A DNA stretch of 64,000 bases. Source: Rhynchopus sp. YZ270_cl-10. Its lineage: Eukaryota > Euglenozoa > Diplonemea > Diplonemida > Diplonemidae. Location of the stretch: the NCBI GenBank assembly GCA_964035575.1, contig OZ037855.1, forward strand, positions 248,001 through 312,000, given 5' to 3'. Shown piece after piece: positions 63,804-64,000 of the stretch. The notes below the pieces were generated by a model. That model did no database searches. It saw only the letters and a list, made by a program, of their open reading frames with translations, and was not told the origin of the DNA. Positions within the stretch are counted from its first letter, which is position 1; every line of letters starts with the position of its first letter. The position numbers and the translations under genes are program-made.

Positions 63804-64000
63804 TATAAAAATGAAGTACATACAAGAGCAAGAAAACGGAGTAAGAAAACGCAACAACAACAAAAAAAAATGTACTTTTGCGTGTCTGCACATATCTAAA
63901 AAAAAAGGAAAGGTTTTGTGTAAGACCAAATCTTTCACTGTCGCCTTACAAAAAAAAAAAAAAATACTAAATATTACAAAAAAAAGTGAAAGAAAGAAAG

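Noticed and set aside
1-64000. tRNA, rRNA, spliced-leader RNA and snRNA genes
   Set aside because: Scanned by eye for tRNA T-arm and leader-like sequences; none convincing. GTTCATC after family A hairpins (minus strand) resembles a B box only loosely.

Overview
The window looks like nuclear DNA of a unicellular eukaryote, most likely a euglenozoan and perhaps a diplonemid. Eleven protein genes are supported and all lie on the minus strand across more than 55 kb, as in a polycistronic transcription unit. Several have a pyrimidine tract and an AG a few bases upstream of the ATG, as expected for spliced-leader acceptor sites. Unlike kinetoplastids, seven genes carry conventional GT-AG introns, mostly 43-84 nt and mostly beginning GTATG. 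Coding exons are GC-rich, while spacers are AT-rich and full of homopolymer runs. The only retroelement seen is a truncated non-LTR element with an RNase H domain, as in trypanosome ingi/L1Tc elements. The taxon is an inference: no rRNA, spliced-leader gene or other diagnostic marker was found.

Layout from left to right: a hAT-like miniature transposon (37-1114); a LETM1-type mitochondrial ion-exchange protein (1254-3076); a large USP32-type ubiquitin protease with both an N-myristoylation-like start and a C-terminal CAAX box (5409-11667), whose 1-kb intron holds a tandem array; a 5'-truncated LINE (12742-15028); a questin-oxidase-like protein (16337-17635); a one-span membrane coiled-coil protein (18148-19970); an acidic protein with a small barrel-like C-terminal module (21471-22899); and an ankyrin-repeat protein (24331-25235).

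From 25.6 to 34.0 kb the window is almost entirely transposable-element DNA: nested elements, then two near-identical 2.8-kb terminal-inverted-repeat elements head to head with a 6-bp spacer, forming a 5.6-kb palindrome, then a 1.4-kb element with a clean 6-bp target-site duplication. Genes resume with a ubiquitin-like/LRR protein (34283-35245), an EF-hand/WD40 protein (35673-38785), a zinc-site protein (40061-40723), a type II membrane carbohydrate sulfotransferase (41786-43393), an unknown 276-aa protein (46851-47739) and a large receptor-like multipass protein (54213-57062). The last 7 kb holds several miniature elements, a 1.2-kb foldback palindrome and a third array of a 10-bp tandem repeat.

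The most interesting signal is a dispersed 25-40 nt hairpin. It occurs about 25 times, nearly always in the same orientation relative to the genes and often within a few hundred bases downstream of stop codons. Its loop is conserved (CTCNCGT) while its stem changes in a compensating way. It may be a repeated 3'-UTR RNA element. A second stem-loop family (four copies) and a third ~180-nt repeat (two copies) are also described. The genes show no shared pathway; several (USP32-like, sulfotransferase, receptor-like and coiled-coil proteins) act at membranes.
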